Below, piece by piece: positions 1 through 8,212 of a DNA stretch of 18,705 bases. The notes beneath the pieces are model-generated. The model was not told the DNA's origin. It saw only the letters and a program-made list of their open reading frames with translations, and searched no databases. The translations under genes and the position numbers were made by a program. Where the stretch lies: positions 1-18,705 of the forward strand of contig JBEVLT010000351.1 in the NCBI GenBank assembly GCA_040509055.1. Reading direction: 5' to 3'. The DNA is from JAJKIP01 sp040509055 (GTDB taxonomy: Bacteria; Bacteroidota; Bacteroidia; Chitinophagales; Chitinophagaceae). Numbering within the stretch: position 1 is the stretch's first letter; every line of letters begins with the position of its first letter.

Positions 1-190
1 GGAAACTCTGCAGCCCCGTTACGTCTGCGGTAAAGGCAAAACTGCCATTACCCACGGTCAGCGAAGCCAGCGGGTCGGCCTTGGTAACATGCACGGCATG
101 CCGGCTGACCACAGCCTGCCTGTCGATCGGTTGTGCGCTCATGGAGGAGAAGATGAACAGCAATAGCAAGCCGGTAAAAAGAGATCGCAT
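1..190 (-). CDS. Secreted protein, probable glycoside hydrolase, N-terminus only (cut by window edge)
   Basis: Only the first 63 residues are inside the window; the frame is still open at base 1. The protein opens with a clear signal peptide (MRSLFTGLLLLFIFSSMSAQ), so it is exported. The mature part contains VVSRHAVHVTKADPLASLTV and then GNGSFAFTADVTGLQSF. From memory, this 'R/H...DPL.SL.VGNG.FAF..DVTGLQ' opening is seen in large Bacteroidota PUL proteins with a six-hairpin (GH65-like) catalytic domain. I cannot assign a family from 63 residues. The start lies 43 bp after the stop of the GH2 gene on the same strand, so it is probably the next gene of the same operon. The reading frame and start are well supported; the function is a weak inference. 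Confidence 0.75.
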   Translation of the reverse strand, partial: MRSLFTGLLLLFIFSSMSAQPIDRQAVVSRHAVHVTKADPLASLTVGNGSFAFTADVTGLQSF

Positions 191-233
191 CGGTGTAATT
201 AAATGGTTACAAACGAAAATTAAGTTGAATTCA

Positions 234-3086
234 TTAAAACAATTCGTTCAATGCCGGCATCGTAAAGTTTTTCTTACCTGAGGGTTTGGGCAATCCGAAA
301 TAGAAAAACAAGATCCGTTTTTTACTGCCCGCAATCCTGTTCAGCTCGCTCTGCGGCCCCAGCGCCGCCGTATTGTACGCAATGTTCAGCGCCAGCTTGG
401 TGCCGATAGGCGGGATAACGTCGAGAAAGGAAAGATTGCCCGGCGGCAATTCAGGATGCGGCTTTGCGCCCGACAACCCGTAAAAATCAAACAACCTTAC
501 ATACAAACCGCTGTCAGGACTGGCCACATAAAATTTCCCTTCCACCGTATTCAGCTCCATCCACACGATGTCGGCATAATAACCTTTGAACTCGGGATAT
601 ACCCAGGGGGCCGAGCCGGTTTGCGTATTGTTACAGGCATTTGCCCACACATTATCGGTCACGCCCTGCAGCCGGTTCTTCCATACACGGTACGGTCCTT
701 TTCCCAGCCATTTGGCGCCCAATACAAAGTTTTCAGGATAGGTAAACGTGATGCCGGCAAAGGGGGCGACGCTGTCCGGCATATACCCGTACTCCAGGCT
801 CAGCCAGCCGCTGGCATACATCTTCCATTTCACGCACTGCAGCGCTCCGTTGTATTTCGCTTCTACCACTTCTCCATCGTTGTCCCGGTAATGCGTAAGC
901 GCCGTCAGCGAAGCAGTGCCTGTGACGGGTAGAGGTCCTTTGCCAAACGAAAGGTTATCGCTCATCCGGTTGCGGATGCCTGCGACCAGGCCGTCCTTTT
1001 TACCGAGGATCAGCGATACATCCCCGCCTCTTATTATAAGGGTCGTATCTGTCTCTGCAAAAGTTACGGCGGCCGTATCCCTGAGCACCACAATGGAGTC
1101 CAGCAATTGCCGGTTGGCTTTTATCCGCCAGCTCCAGGCAGACAGGGTTCTGCCGAAAGGATCAAAAGCCGTCAGCAACAATGCATCATGGTTGTTCCAG
1201 CCGGCCGGCAGGGACAGGTGCAGGTTTCCTTTACCACCCGGGACAATGCCCGGACCAGAGGCTGTTCCTGTTGCATTCACAACATAACCTGTATCGGCAT
1301 CGGCTGGCCGGCGGTAATCAGCCAGCGACCATTGAAACCGGCATTGATCCAGGTTGGTAAAATGATAACGGTTCTCCACCGGTATGGTCCCGTCAAAACC
1401 TGCCGGCAGCGTTTTCATCACTATCTTTACCGGCGACCATATTTCTTTGATAGCACCATAGCTCCCTTCTTTTTCGCGGTGGGGCCCTACGATACCATCG
1501 GGCGCATTCACACCATTCACATCGATGCTGCCATTGCGGTCAGTACGCACAATGCCCTCATCGAGCAAGGCCCAGAGAAACCCACCACCCGATCGTTTGG
1601 CCTGCCAGTGCAGCTCCCAGAAATCATTTAATGCTGCGGCAGCGCCGCCGTCATCCTGTGCATGGAGGAATTCCGTCGGCATATAGATCAGGCTGTCATC
1701 CAGTATTTTTTTGGTGCTGTAATAATCCTCGTAATGATTGCAGTCGATCCCGTTGTACGCATTGCCGGGACGATGGTGGCAATGGATCACCGGCCGGTTG
1801 GAAAGATCATAGCGGCCGTAATCGTCATCCAGCTCCTTGTTGTGCCCGCCTTCGTTGCCATTGCTCCAGAAAATGACCGAAGGATGATTGGCATCCCGCT
1901 CCACCATCTCCCTCACCAGCGGCTCTCCGGCTTTGGTACTATACGCTTTCTGCCAGCCGGCCAGCTCGTCCAGCACATACAGTCCCAGCGAATCGCAATA
2001 ATCGAGAAACGATTTGTCGGGAGGATAATGGGAGCAGCGGACCGCGTTCATGTTCATGTCTTTGATCAGCTGCGCATCGGCCAGGTCGATACCGGGATTG
2101 ATGCAGCGGCCTGTTTCCGGCCACCATACGTGCCGGTTCACTCCTTTCATTTTTATTTGTACGCCGTTCAGGTAGATGCCATCGCCTCTTCTTATTTCGA
2201 TGGTGCGAAAGCCAACCCGCTCTGAAGTAGTGTATAATACAGTAGCTCCTTTTTTCAACGATACCCGTACCCGGTACAGGTGCGGCGTTTCAGCGGTCCA
2301 CAGTTCAGGGCGATCCACTATTGTTTTCAGCAGGGCTATTGTATCGCCTGCCTGCACCTGCGCACGGGCGGTAGCAGCGACCCGTCCCGTCTTATCAATG
2401 ATATCAGCCTCAATGGTCCTGCTCCCTGCCAGCCAGGCGGGAAATACATTCATCGCAACAGAACCGTCAGCCCTGGCATCGATGGACACATGATCGATGT
2501 ATTCTGCCGGCAATGCTTCGAGGTATACCGGCCGGAAGATGCCGCCGAATATCCAGTAGTCGGCCAGCCGCTCGGCATTGTTCACGCTTTCATCCGCCGA
2601 CCACTTGCTTACTTTGACATCCAGCTCATTGGTGCCGGAAAAATTCAGCTTATCGGTAATATCGTATTTAAACCGGTAAAAAGCGCCCTGGTGTTTGGGC
2701 CCTGCCGCTTTTTTATTGATGCGGACTTCGGTATCCGTCATGGCCCCTTCGAATACGATAAAGACACGTTTGCCTTTCCAGGAGGACGGTACGGTGAACC
2801 GGTGCCGGTAAAAACCTTCCTCCTCCGCAAAACGGAAGTTGCGGCCATAGGTCTTGTAGTCCCGCCCGTAATTGTAGCTGCCAAAACCCTGTTGTTCCCA
2901 GTGCGAGGGCACGGGTATGGTGGTCCAGTAGCCGCTTTTGCGGCCACCGGTGCAGAAGAAATCCCAGCTCACCGTATGCTCGTTATCCGTACCGGATAAA
3001 TAACGGATCTCTTTGGTTTGTGCAGCTGCAGGCAGCAGGCTCCCGGTCAATAAGCAAAACAGTATAAGGTATGCACGGATCATCAT
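234..3086 (-). CDS. GH2 family glycoside hydrolase, LacZ-like architecture (probable beta-galactosidase)
   Basis: A 950-residue secreted enzyme expected to remove beta-linked sugars, most likely galactose from pectic side chains, in the periplasm. After a signal peptide (cleavage near AAAQ-TK, residues 20-25) come a jelly-roll sugar-binding domain (about 40-190), an immunoglobulin-like domain (195-292) and a TIM barrel (about 296-560). A LacZ-type domain 4 follows (VENRYHFTNLD at about 570), then a LacZ-type domain 5 (about 680-920, with WLGKGPYRVWKNR at 793). The acid/base is E412 in WSNGNEGG and the nucleophile is probably E472 in MPTEFLHAQDDGG. That nucleophile segment differs from the E-x-AHAMGNS form of classical LacZ, so the sugar may not be plain beta-galactose; beta-glucuronidase-like or other GH2 activities remain possible. 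The start (Met-Met) is 4 bp after the stop of the GH43-like gene, suggesting translational coupling. GH2 membership is secure; the substrate is inferred from context. Confidence 0.93.
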   Translation of the reverse strand: MMIRAYLILFCLLTGSLLPAAAQTKEIRYLSGTDNEHTVSWDFFCTGGRKSGYWTTIPVPSHWEQQGFGSYNYGRDYKTYGRNFRFAEEEGFYRHRFTVPSSWKGKRVFIVFEGAMTDTEVRINKKAAGPKHQGAFYRFKYDITDKLNFSGTNELDVKVSKWSADESVNNAERLADYWIFGGIFRPVYLEALPAEYIDHVSIDARADGSVAMNVFPAWLAGSRTIEADIIDKTGRVAATARAQVQAGDTIALLKTIVDRPELWTAETPHLYRVRVSLKKGATVLYTTSERVGFRTIEIRRGDGIYLNGVQIKMKGVNRHVWWPETGRCINPGIDLADAQLIKDMNMNAVRCSHYPPDKSFLDYCDSLGLYVLDELAGWQKAYSTKAGEPLVREMVERDANHPSVIFWSNGNEGGHNKELDDDYGRYDLSNRPVIHCHHRPGNAYNGIDCNHYEDYYSTKKILDDSLIYMPTEFLHAQDDGGAAAALNDFWELHWQAKRSGGGFLWALLDEGIVRTDRNGSIDVNGVNAPDGIVGPHREKEGSYGAIKEIWSPVKIVMKTLPAGFDGTIPVENRYHFTNLDQCRFQWSLADYRRPADADTGYVVNATGTASGPGIVPGGKGNLHLSLPAGWNNHDALLLTAFDPFGRTLSAWSWRIKANRQLLDSIVVLRDTAAVTFAETDTTLIIRGGDVSLILGKKDGLVAGIRNRMSDNLSFGKGPLPVTGTASLTALTHYRDNDGEVVEAKYNGALQCVKWKMYASGWLSLEYGYMPDSVAPFAGITFTYPENFVLGAKWLGKGPYRVWKNRLQGVTDNVWANACNNTQTGSAPWVYPEFKGYYADIVWMELNTVEGKFYVASPDSGLYVRLFDFYGLSGAKPHPELPPGNLSFLDVIPPIGTKLALNIAYNTAALGPQSELNRIAGSKKRILFFYFGLPKPSGKKNFTMPALNELF

Positions 3087-3090
3087 CAGG

Positions 3091-4086
3091 TCAGTTTTTA
3101 TCCAGGTGGATCGATACGGGTTTGTTCCGGTCGCAGGTGATCATGCCATCTTTGTATTCCAGCTCTGCCAGCTGGATCACGCTTCTTCTCTCTGCAACCG
3201 TACCCGGAGCAGCAGGATGGTCTTTTCTACGGCCGGGATGGATAAAGTAAAATACATAAGCCCGATCATCCTGCACCACCACATCGGCATGGCCGCCATA
3301 AGTCTGGTCATCGGTGCCGGTCCCGGGTTCTTCCAGGATGCGGCTGGTTTGTTTGGTCCAGGTTTGCAGATCATCCGAGGCATAGATCTCCATGCCCTTC
3401 CATACGTCCACGAGCATCCAGTACCGGTCCTTCCAGCGAAAGACTTTCGGCCCCTCTCCTCTTGCCGCAATGGCTTTGCCCTTGTCTGTCCAGTGATACA
3501 GGTCTTTGCTGTCGGCATAATAAATCGATTTACCGTCCTTCTCGTTGTTGTACCACATGCGCCAGCCACCGCCGGGCAATGCATAGACACAGGCATCGAT
3601 CACTTTCTGGTTGGCCAGTTGCAGGGTGGACTGGTATGTCCATTGCCGCAGGTTGCGGCTGGTCAGATGAACGATCTCCCGCGGATGGTTCCAATCGGAA
3701 AAAATACCCGGCACGTAGGTAAGGTATAGATGATACCTGTTTTTATACCGGATCACTTCCGGCGCCCAGAAGGTGTAAGCGCTATCGGGGCGGTAACCGA
3801 TATCGGCCGTATCCACATAGACCCAGTCGGCTCCGCCGTTATAAGATGCTGCGATCCCGATCCGGGTACCATGCACCCATTTCACACCCGTGGAGTCGAT
3901 ACAGGTCGCCCTGCGGTTGGTGTACAGCATCCACCATGCCTTTTTCTTTTTGTTGTAAACGATTACGGGATCTGCAGCGCCATCATACTCCGGGTCGCGG
4001 AAAAGCGGTTTTGGAGCCGCTTGCTGCGCAGCGGCAATGGGAATGATACCCAGGCAAGCAATCGCTATGAACAGGCATCTCTTCAT
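3091..4086 (-). CDS. GH43-like five-bladed beta-propeller glycosidase (arabinofuranosidase-type?), secreted
   Basis: A 331-residue exported protein, about the size of a single-domain GH43 enzyme. The signal peptide ends near IAAAQQ (residues 18-22). C11 in AIAC is a poor lipobox with a very short hydrophobic core, so type I cleavage is more likely. The three carboxylates expected in clan GH-F stand in the right order. D39 in DGAADPVIVYN fits the base, D164 in KVIDACVYALPGGGW fits the pKa modulator, and E211 in ARGEGPKVFRWKDRYW fits the general acid. The WAPEV motif at 107-111 is the familiar WAPxV of the propeller, and repeated blade strands (YHLYLTY, WRMWYN, YWMLVD, AYVFYFI) are visible. In an RG-I locus an alpha-L-arabinofuranosidase or a galactan-trimming role is plausible, but the sequence could belong to GH43, GH117 or a newer related propeller family such as GH137. 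The ATG overlaps the stop of the GH106 gene in an ATGA, so the two are translationally coupled. Confidence 0.85.
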   Translation of the reverse strand: MKRCLFIAIACLGIIPIAAAQQAAPKPLFRDPEYDGAADPVIVYNKKKKAWWMLYTNRRATCIDSTGVKWVHGTRIGIAASYNGGADWVYVDTADIGYRPDSAYTFWAPEVIRYKNRYHLYLTYVPGIFSDWNHPREIVHLTSRNLRQWTYQSTLQLANQKVIDACVYALPGGGWRMWYNNEKDGKSIYYADSKDLYHWTDKGKAIAARGEGPKVFRWKDRYWMLVDVWKGMEIYASDDLQTWTKQTSRILEEPGTGTDDQTYGGHADVVVQDDRAYVFYFIHPGRRKDHPAAPGTVAERRSVIQLAELEYKDGMITCDRNKPVSIHLDKN

Positions 4087-6923
4087 GGCAATACAGTAAC
4101 AGGTGTGAGCGTAACCGGCCCTGACAAACCGGATGGCAGGGGTTGCCAGCCCGCCGCATCGAACAAACCGTCTTTCACATTCTCTCTTTTCCGGGCCGGC
4201 ATATTGGTATTGTAAAATATTTTCCAGGGAAGATGGTTACGATCCATGTACGCGATCCGGTTGGCCATCAGGTTGGCTACTACAATTTCCAGTGTATTGA
4301 CCGATTGCAGCGCCGATGCCGGGATGATACATTGAAAAGAAGTGCCGATCAGTGTGGCGATCTTCTTCCCGTTTATGACCACTTCAGCGGTTTCGTTCAC
4401 TTTGCCAAGGTCCAGCAGGTAAGCCGGCGCTTCAATAACTGGTTTTTGAAACGCGATGCTGTACTTCGCAGTACCGGAAAAATCTTTTACGCCCTCCTGA
4501 TCCAGCTCTGTCCATGAGCCCAGCTGATTAATCACTGCTTTTGCAGGAAGCACCGGCCCTCCTTCTATAAATTCAAGTGTCCATCCGCCTTCGATCGCAA
4601 CGGGTGGGGATAGCTTTTTCCAATAGGGATAAGCAGGGCCGTCGATATTTGCAGGTATCGCTTTGACGATAATGCTTTCGCCCGGCTGCAGCTGGAACCG
4701 GATATTGGTCTTCCAATTGTCTTCTGCAATAGACCGGGCCACGCCAGTGTCCCCGGTCATCGCATTAAATAATAAAACAGTTTCGAAGCGGCCGTCGATA
4801 CCCCACCACCCGTCAAACAACTTATCTGCGCTATTCACGATAAAATAAACAACCGTATCGCCCAGTCTTCTCCTGATAAACTGCAAATCTTCTTCCTGCA
4901 GTCTTTCCTTCCGGACACCAGTCACTACCAGCAGCCGGCCGATATCACTGATACCTGTCAGGACCTCACCCTTGCCCGGAGATGCCGTTTTCAATCCATT
5001 GGGCCGGTTCTTAAAAGACAAACCGTTTTTTATGCTATCCAGCTTCGCTCTCCTCGCATCCAGGTCATACCAGCCCGGCACATCAGCCGGTAGCTGATTG
5101 TAAAAAATCACCAGCGCTCCCTTTTCTGCCAGGGCAAGCAATTTTCGCATGCTTTCTTCCGGGATATACTTATTGCCTGGCAATACGATACACCGGTAGG
5201 TATTGCTACCGCTGATGATTTGTTTATCACCGGTTACATCAAAGGACTGCAACTGCCGGTCCGAGAAGAAATCAAAACTGTACCCGTTTCCCAGCATCCA
5301 TTCCGAGATGTGCTTGAAATCCGTATTCTCAAAATTATTTTCCATCCCGTCAAAATGCTGCAGCAAGGCAGGACCAGGTTCGGAATAACGGTCGGCAATG
5401 GGATAATACAGCAGGATATCATTATCCGGGCGACCCTGCTGCAGAAAGGACTGCACCCGGGTAATGTATTCATTCAAGACATGAAAATCCTTCCATTGCG
5501 GATTGGTGGGCTGGAAATGCACTGCTGCATAAAACAGCCAGCCGGGCCATGGAACATCCGGCGGCGAATAGGCCGTACCATGATAGAAGATATGATTCAC
5601 TCCGCCCAGGAAATACAGGTCGATCGCTTTTTTCACATCACCCCAGGAAGAAAGAAAATGCTCGTTGAGCCAGGTGGCCGACTCGGAAGAGACCAGCTTT
5701 TTCCCGGTCACATTGGCGGCTGAAGTGGCAAATTTGAACCGCAGGATATCATTGCCTTCGGTTTCGGGGATGTCCACCACGCTGTAGAGATCCAGCGTAT
5801 TGGCCGGCGAGCCATGAGACTGGTTCCGCACGATCTTACCCTTTCCGGCAGCCCATTTCTTCCATTCGCCGGTAAAATCTTCAAGGATCAGCGCATCGAT
5901 GACCGACCGGTAATCATAGATCACCCGGCTGCTTTTGTCCGCGCTGTCCTTTCCAAACAAGGCCGGCAGGTAATTCCGCAGATCATATCCTTTCCGTTTT
6001 TTAAACTCTTCAAAAAATGCAGGCGTCCAGTTGGCTTGTTCCCGCGCATCATCCACTTCGTACGAGTCATTGAAAAATCCACGCAGGTAAGACAGGTCAT
6101 GCCCTTTGAATGCTTTATCAAATGGTTTAAAATAGTTGCGTGCCGCTGTTGCTGAAAAATGATCGATGGCATAACCTTCACCGCCGGGCGCGGCCCGTTC
6201 TACCATCTTTCCATGCAGTCCCTGGAACAAAGCGTACAGCGTCCAGTTGCCGGCAGGCGCTACCCAATCCAGCTTACCCGAAGCAGCTACTTTATTTGTC
6301 AGATCCAGCACCTGCTGACCATCGCTGCAGGCCATCAGGCTTTGCAGGGAAAGCCGGCCGGGATACTGTACCTGGTCCAGCGCCAGCGCCTGTAAATTTC
6401 TATTGGCCGCTACCGGTTGCAAAATACTGTCGATCCCCGCCGGTTTATTATTAGCCGTTCGCACCATGGCTTCACGCCGGTATTCCACCGGTTCAGGCAA
6501 CCGTTCACCCCCGGTCATAGTGTATGTTTTATAATAAATGGTCTTGCTGGCATCAGCATCCGTCACCCATGGACCTCCAAAGGGCCAGCCGGTCGCATTG
6601 GCCAGGTCCACACCCAGACCCAGCCGCCTGGATTCACTCAGGGTATGCTGCAACAACTGCATCCACTGCGGAGATAAAAAACGCACGAACCGGTTTTCAT
6701 AACCGTGAATGCCATAGATCGGCGTGATCTCCACGCCACCCAGACCAGCCTGCCGGTATTGCTCCAGGTTCCAGGTCAATCCCTTTTTATCAACAGCGCT
6801 GCCCAGCCACCACCACCGTGTCCAGGGCTTTGCCGTTTGTGTTACCGCCGGCCACTGAAGCTGCGCGCCTGCCGGTAAACAAAACAAGCTGGCCATGAAT
6901 AAACCCAATAATTTCCTGCCCAT
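4083..6923 (-). CDS. GH106 alpha-L-rhamnosidase
   Basis: A 946-residue exported enzyme predicted to remove terminal alpha-L-rhamnose from pectic oligosaccharides. It has a signal peptide (MGRKLLGLFMASLFCLPAGA-Q). The start of the catalytic region carries features typical of GH106: KPWTRWWWLGSAV (32-44), GLGGVEITPIYGI (60-72) and ANATGWPFGGPWV (108-120). Candidate catalytic and calcium-site carboxylates lie in the barrel at FFNDSYEV (D286, E289), DIPETEGN (E387, E389) and SSESATW (E414), with HGTAYSPP at 448-455. I cannot say which acts as acid and which as base. A C-terminal beta-sandwich like that of GH2 enzymes occupies about 780-930 (LDLGKVNETAEVVINGKKIA). GH106 enzymes invert, so beta-L-rhamnose would be released, which fits the mutarotase in this locus. 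AGGAG precedes the ATG by only two bases. The stop overlaps the next gene by 4 bp. Confidence 0.94.
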   Translation of the reverse strand: MGRKLLGLFMASLFCLPAGAQLQWPAVTQTAKPWTRWWWLGSAVDKKGLTWNLEQYRQAGLGGVEITPIYGIHGYENRFVRFLSPQWMQLLQHTLSESRRLGLGVDLANATGWPFGGPWVTDADASKTIYYKTYTMTGGERLPEPVEYRREAMVRTANNKPAGIDSILQPVAANRNLQALALDQVQYPGRLSLQSLMACSDGQQVLDLTNKVAASGKLDWVAPAGNWTLYALFQGLHGKMVERAAPGGEGYAIDHFSATAARNYFKPFDKAFKGHDLSYLRGFFNDSYEVDDAREQANWTPAFFEEFKKRKGYDLRNYLPALFGKDSADKSSRVIYDYRSVIDALILEDFTGEWKKWAAGKGKIVRNQSHGSPANTLDLYSVVDIPETEGNDILRFKFATSAANVTGKKLVSSESATWLNEHFLSSWGDVKKAIDLYFLGGVNHIFYHGTAYSPPDVPWPGWLFYAAVHFQPTNPQWKDFHVLNEYITRVQSFLQQGRPDNDILLYYPIADRYSEPGPALLQHFDGMENNFENTDFKHISEWMLGNGYSFDFFSDRQLQSFDVTGDKQIISGSNTYRCIVLPGNKYIPEESMRKLLALAEKGALVIFYNQLPADVPGWYDLDARRAKLDSIKNGLSFKNRPNGLKTASPGKGEVLTGISDIGRLLVVTGVRKERLQEEDLQFIRRRLGDTVVYFIVNSADKLFDGWWGIDGRFETVLLFNAMTGDTGVARSIAEDNWKTNIRFQLQPGESIIVKAIPANIDGPAYPYWKKLSPPVAIEGGWTLEFIEGGPVLPAKAVINQLGSWTELDQEGVKDFSGTAKYSIAFQKPVIEAPAYLLDLGKVNETAEVVINGKKIATLIGTSFQCIIPASALQSVNTLEIVVANLMANRIAYMDRNHLPWKIFYNTNMPARKRENVKDGLFDAAGWQPLPSGLSGPVTLTPVTVLP

Positions 6924-6925
6924 TA

Positions 6926-6951
6926 CTCCTGACTTTTACTTGTGACTTTTA
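6926..6951. repeat. 13-bp imperfect tandem repeat in the PL22-GH106 gap
   Basis: Two adjacent 13-mers on the plus strand, ctcctgactttta (6926-6938) and cttgtgactttta (6939-6951), match at 11 of 13 positions. They fill most of the 33-bp gap, and the copy nearest the gene supplies the AGGAG before the GH106 start. It may simply be a small tandem duplication in the spacer. A role in setting GH106 translation is possible but unsupported. Confidence 0.6.
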
Positions 6952-6956
6952 ACTTA

Positions 6957-8201
6957 TCATCTCACTCCCGCTTCCACCGCATACACATCCGTATGCCCTT
7001 CAAAGTTCGCCCGGAAAATGATCCATTTACCATCCGGGCTAAAGTGAACGTTCGGTTCCAGCTTGTACCGCTGGTGTTTCATATCCACCAGCTTTTCCGA
7101 AACGAGGCTGTCCCCCCTGGGAGTAAACAGGTAGATCCATTGCCCGTTTTCAGCCTTGGCTACCTGGCCGGGGTCTCCGCCATCACCGGCAAACAGCCGC
7201 TGATCCGGTGACTGCGTAAAATGAATGCTCCATTCATCCCGTGTCAATGCATATTTTTTTTCTTTACTCGTTTTTACATTGGCACCTGCTACATAAAACG
7301 TGGCGCCGCGGGGCAGCTGCAGGTCGAACCAGATGGTTTTTCCATCCGGGCTGAACCATTCGTGGCCGGCAATCTCCATCTTCATCGTTCGCTTATGCAC
7401 CAGCTTCACATGACGGGTATCCGGATCAATGGTCCAGATCCGGTCCACCTTGTGCCAGGGGCCTTCGTGGCAGAACATCAGCAAGCCGGGATCAGTGGGA
7501 GAAAACTGCACATGGTTGAGCCAGGCGCTGTCGGTAAATATCTTTTTCAACTCACCGGTCCTTACATTGATCGTAAACAAGGTACGCGGCTCCCTTGCCT
7601 CATAGATCAGTTCGAAATAGCTGGATTTAGCGGGGTTGTTTTTGAAGATCTCTTTTTCTTTCGGGCTGCTCCAGGCGCCGGCAAGCAATGTTTCGCTGCT
7701 GTTCAGCGTGGTGATGCCGCCCTTGAAATCGCCGGGGAAAACATAGACCAGTCTTGTTTCTTTCGTATCAATATGCGTGGCAAACACACTGTCGCTGACC
7801 TGGTAATACACCAGCCGCCCTTTCGGCGCAACGATCTCGCCGTTCATGGCAGACGGGCTGACTGTCAGCTGCTCCGTTTTTAGCGTCAGCAGGTCCACGC
7901 TGTACAGCTGCTTGTTTACAGCCGGTATATTCCCGGTTTCCTGTTTTACCGAATCAGCGCGTGAACCGGCAGGCTCGTCCGTTCCGTAAAAGATCATCTT
8001 GCTGCCGGCAAACGGATTGTTGTGAAAATAAAAGCTCATGTTATTGCCCGGGCGGCGGGTGAGCCTTATGATCCTATGACCGGTGCGCTGATCGATCCAT
8101 TCATCCGGCATGTTGCGCCCGCCGGTTTCCAGTACGGGCTGTGCTATCGTGCATGCATTCAGCAGGATGATGTACAGGAACAGGCAACTTACTTTTTTCA
8201 T
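6957..8201 (-). CDS. PL22-type oligogalacturonate lyase, predicted lipoprotein
   Basis: A 414-residue seven-bladed propeller of the oligogalacturonate lyase family, which splits short, often unsaturated, galacturonides by beta-elimination with a divalent metal. Family motifs are clear: HEGPWHKVDRIWTID (245-259), EIAGHEWFSPDGKTIWFD (276-293), RDEWSIHFTQSPDQRLFAGD (321-340) and LEPNVHFSPDGKWIIF (381-396). In the characterised Yersinia enzyme the metal is held by three histidines and a glutamine. H280, H327 and H386 are the natural candidates here. The N-terminus, MKKVSCLFLYIILLNAC, ends in a plausible lipobox (LNAC, C17), so this copy is probably a lipid-anchored envelope protein, whereas many PL22 enzymes are cytosolic. 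In an RG-I context it may act on unsaturated galacturonate-containing fragments rather than pure homogalacturonan. The gene begins 11 bp after the CE12 stop and ends 33 bp before GH106. Confidence 0.92.
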   Translation of the reverse strand: MKKVSCLFLYIILLNACTIAQPVLETGGRNMPDEWIDQRTGHRIIRLTRRPGNNMSFYFHNNPFAGSKMIFYGTDEPAGSRADSVKQETGNIPAVNKQLYSVDLLTLKTEQLTVSPSAMNGEIVAPKGRLVYYQVSDSVFATHIDTKETRLVYVFPGDFKGGITTLNSSETLLAGAWSSPKEKEIFKNNPAKSSYFELIYEAREPRTLFTINVRTGELKKIFTDSAWLNHVQFSPTDPGLLMFCHEGPWHKVDRIWTIDPDTRHVKLVHKRTMKMEIAGHEWFSPDGKTIWFDLQLPRGATFYVAGANVKTSKEKKYALTRDEWSIHFTQSPDQRLFAGDGGDPGQVAKAENGQWIYLFTPRGDSLVSEKLVDMKHQRYKLEPNVHFSPDGKWIIFRANFEGHTDVYAVEAGVR

Positions 8202-8212
8202 AGACAGTTGTT

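Noticed and set aside
2280..3729. Plus-strand open frames of 238-239 codons opposite GH2 and the GH43-like gene
   Set aside because: Shadow frames of strongly supported genes; low-complexity, His/Arg-rich translations without motifs.
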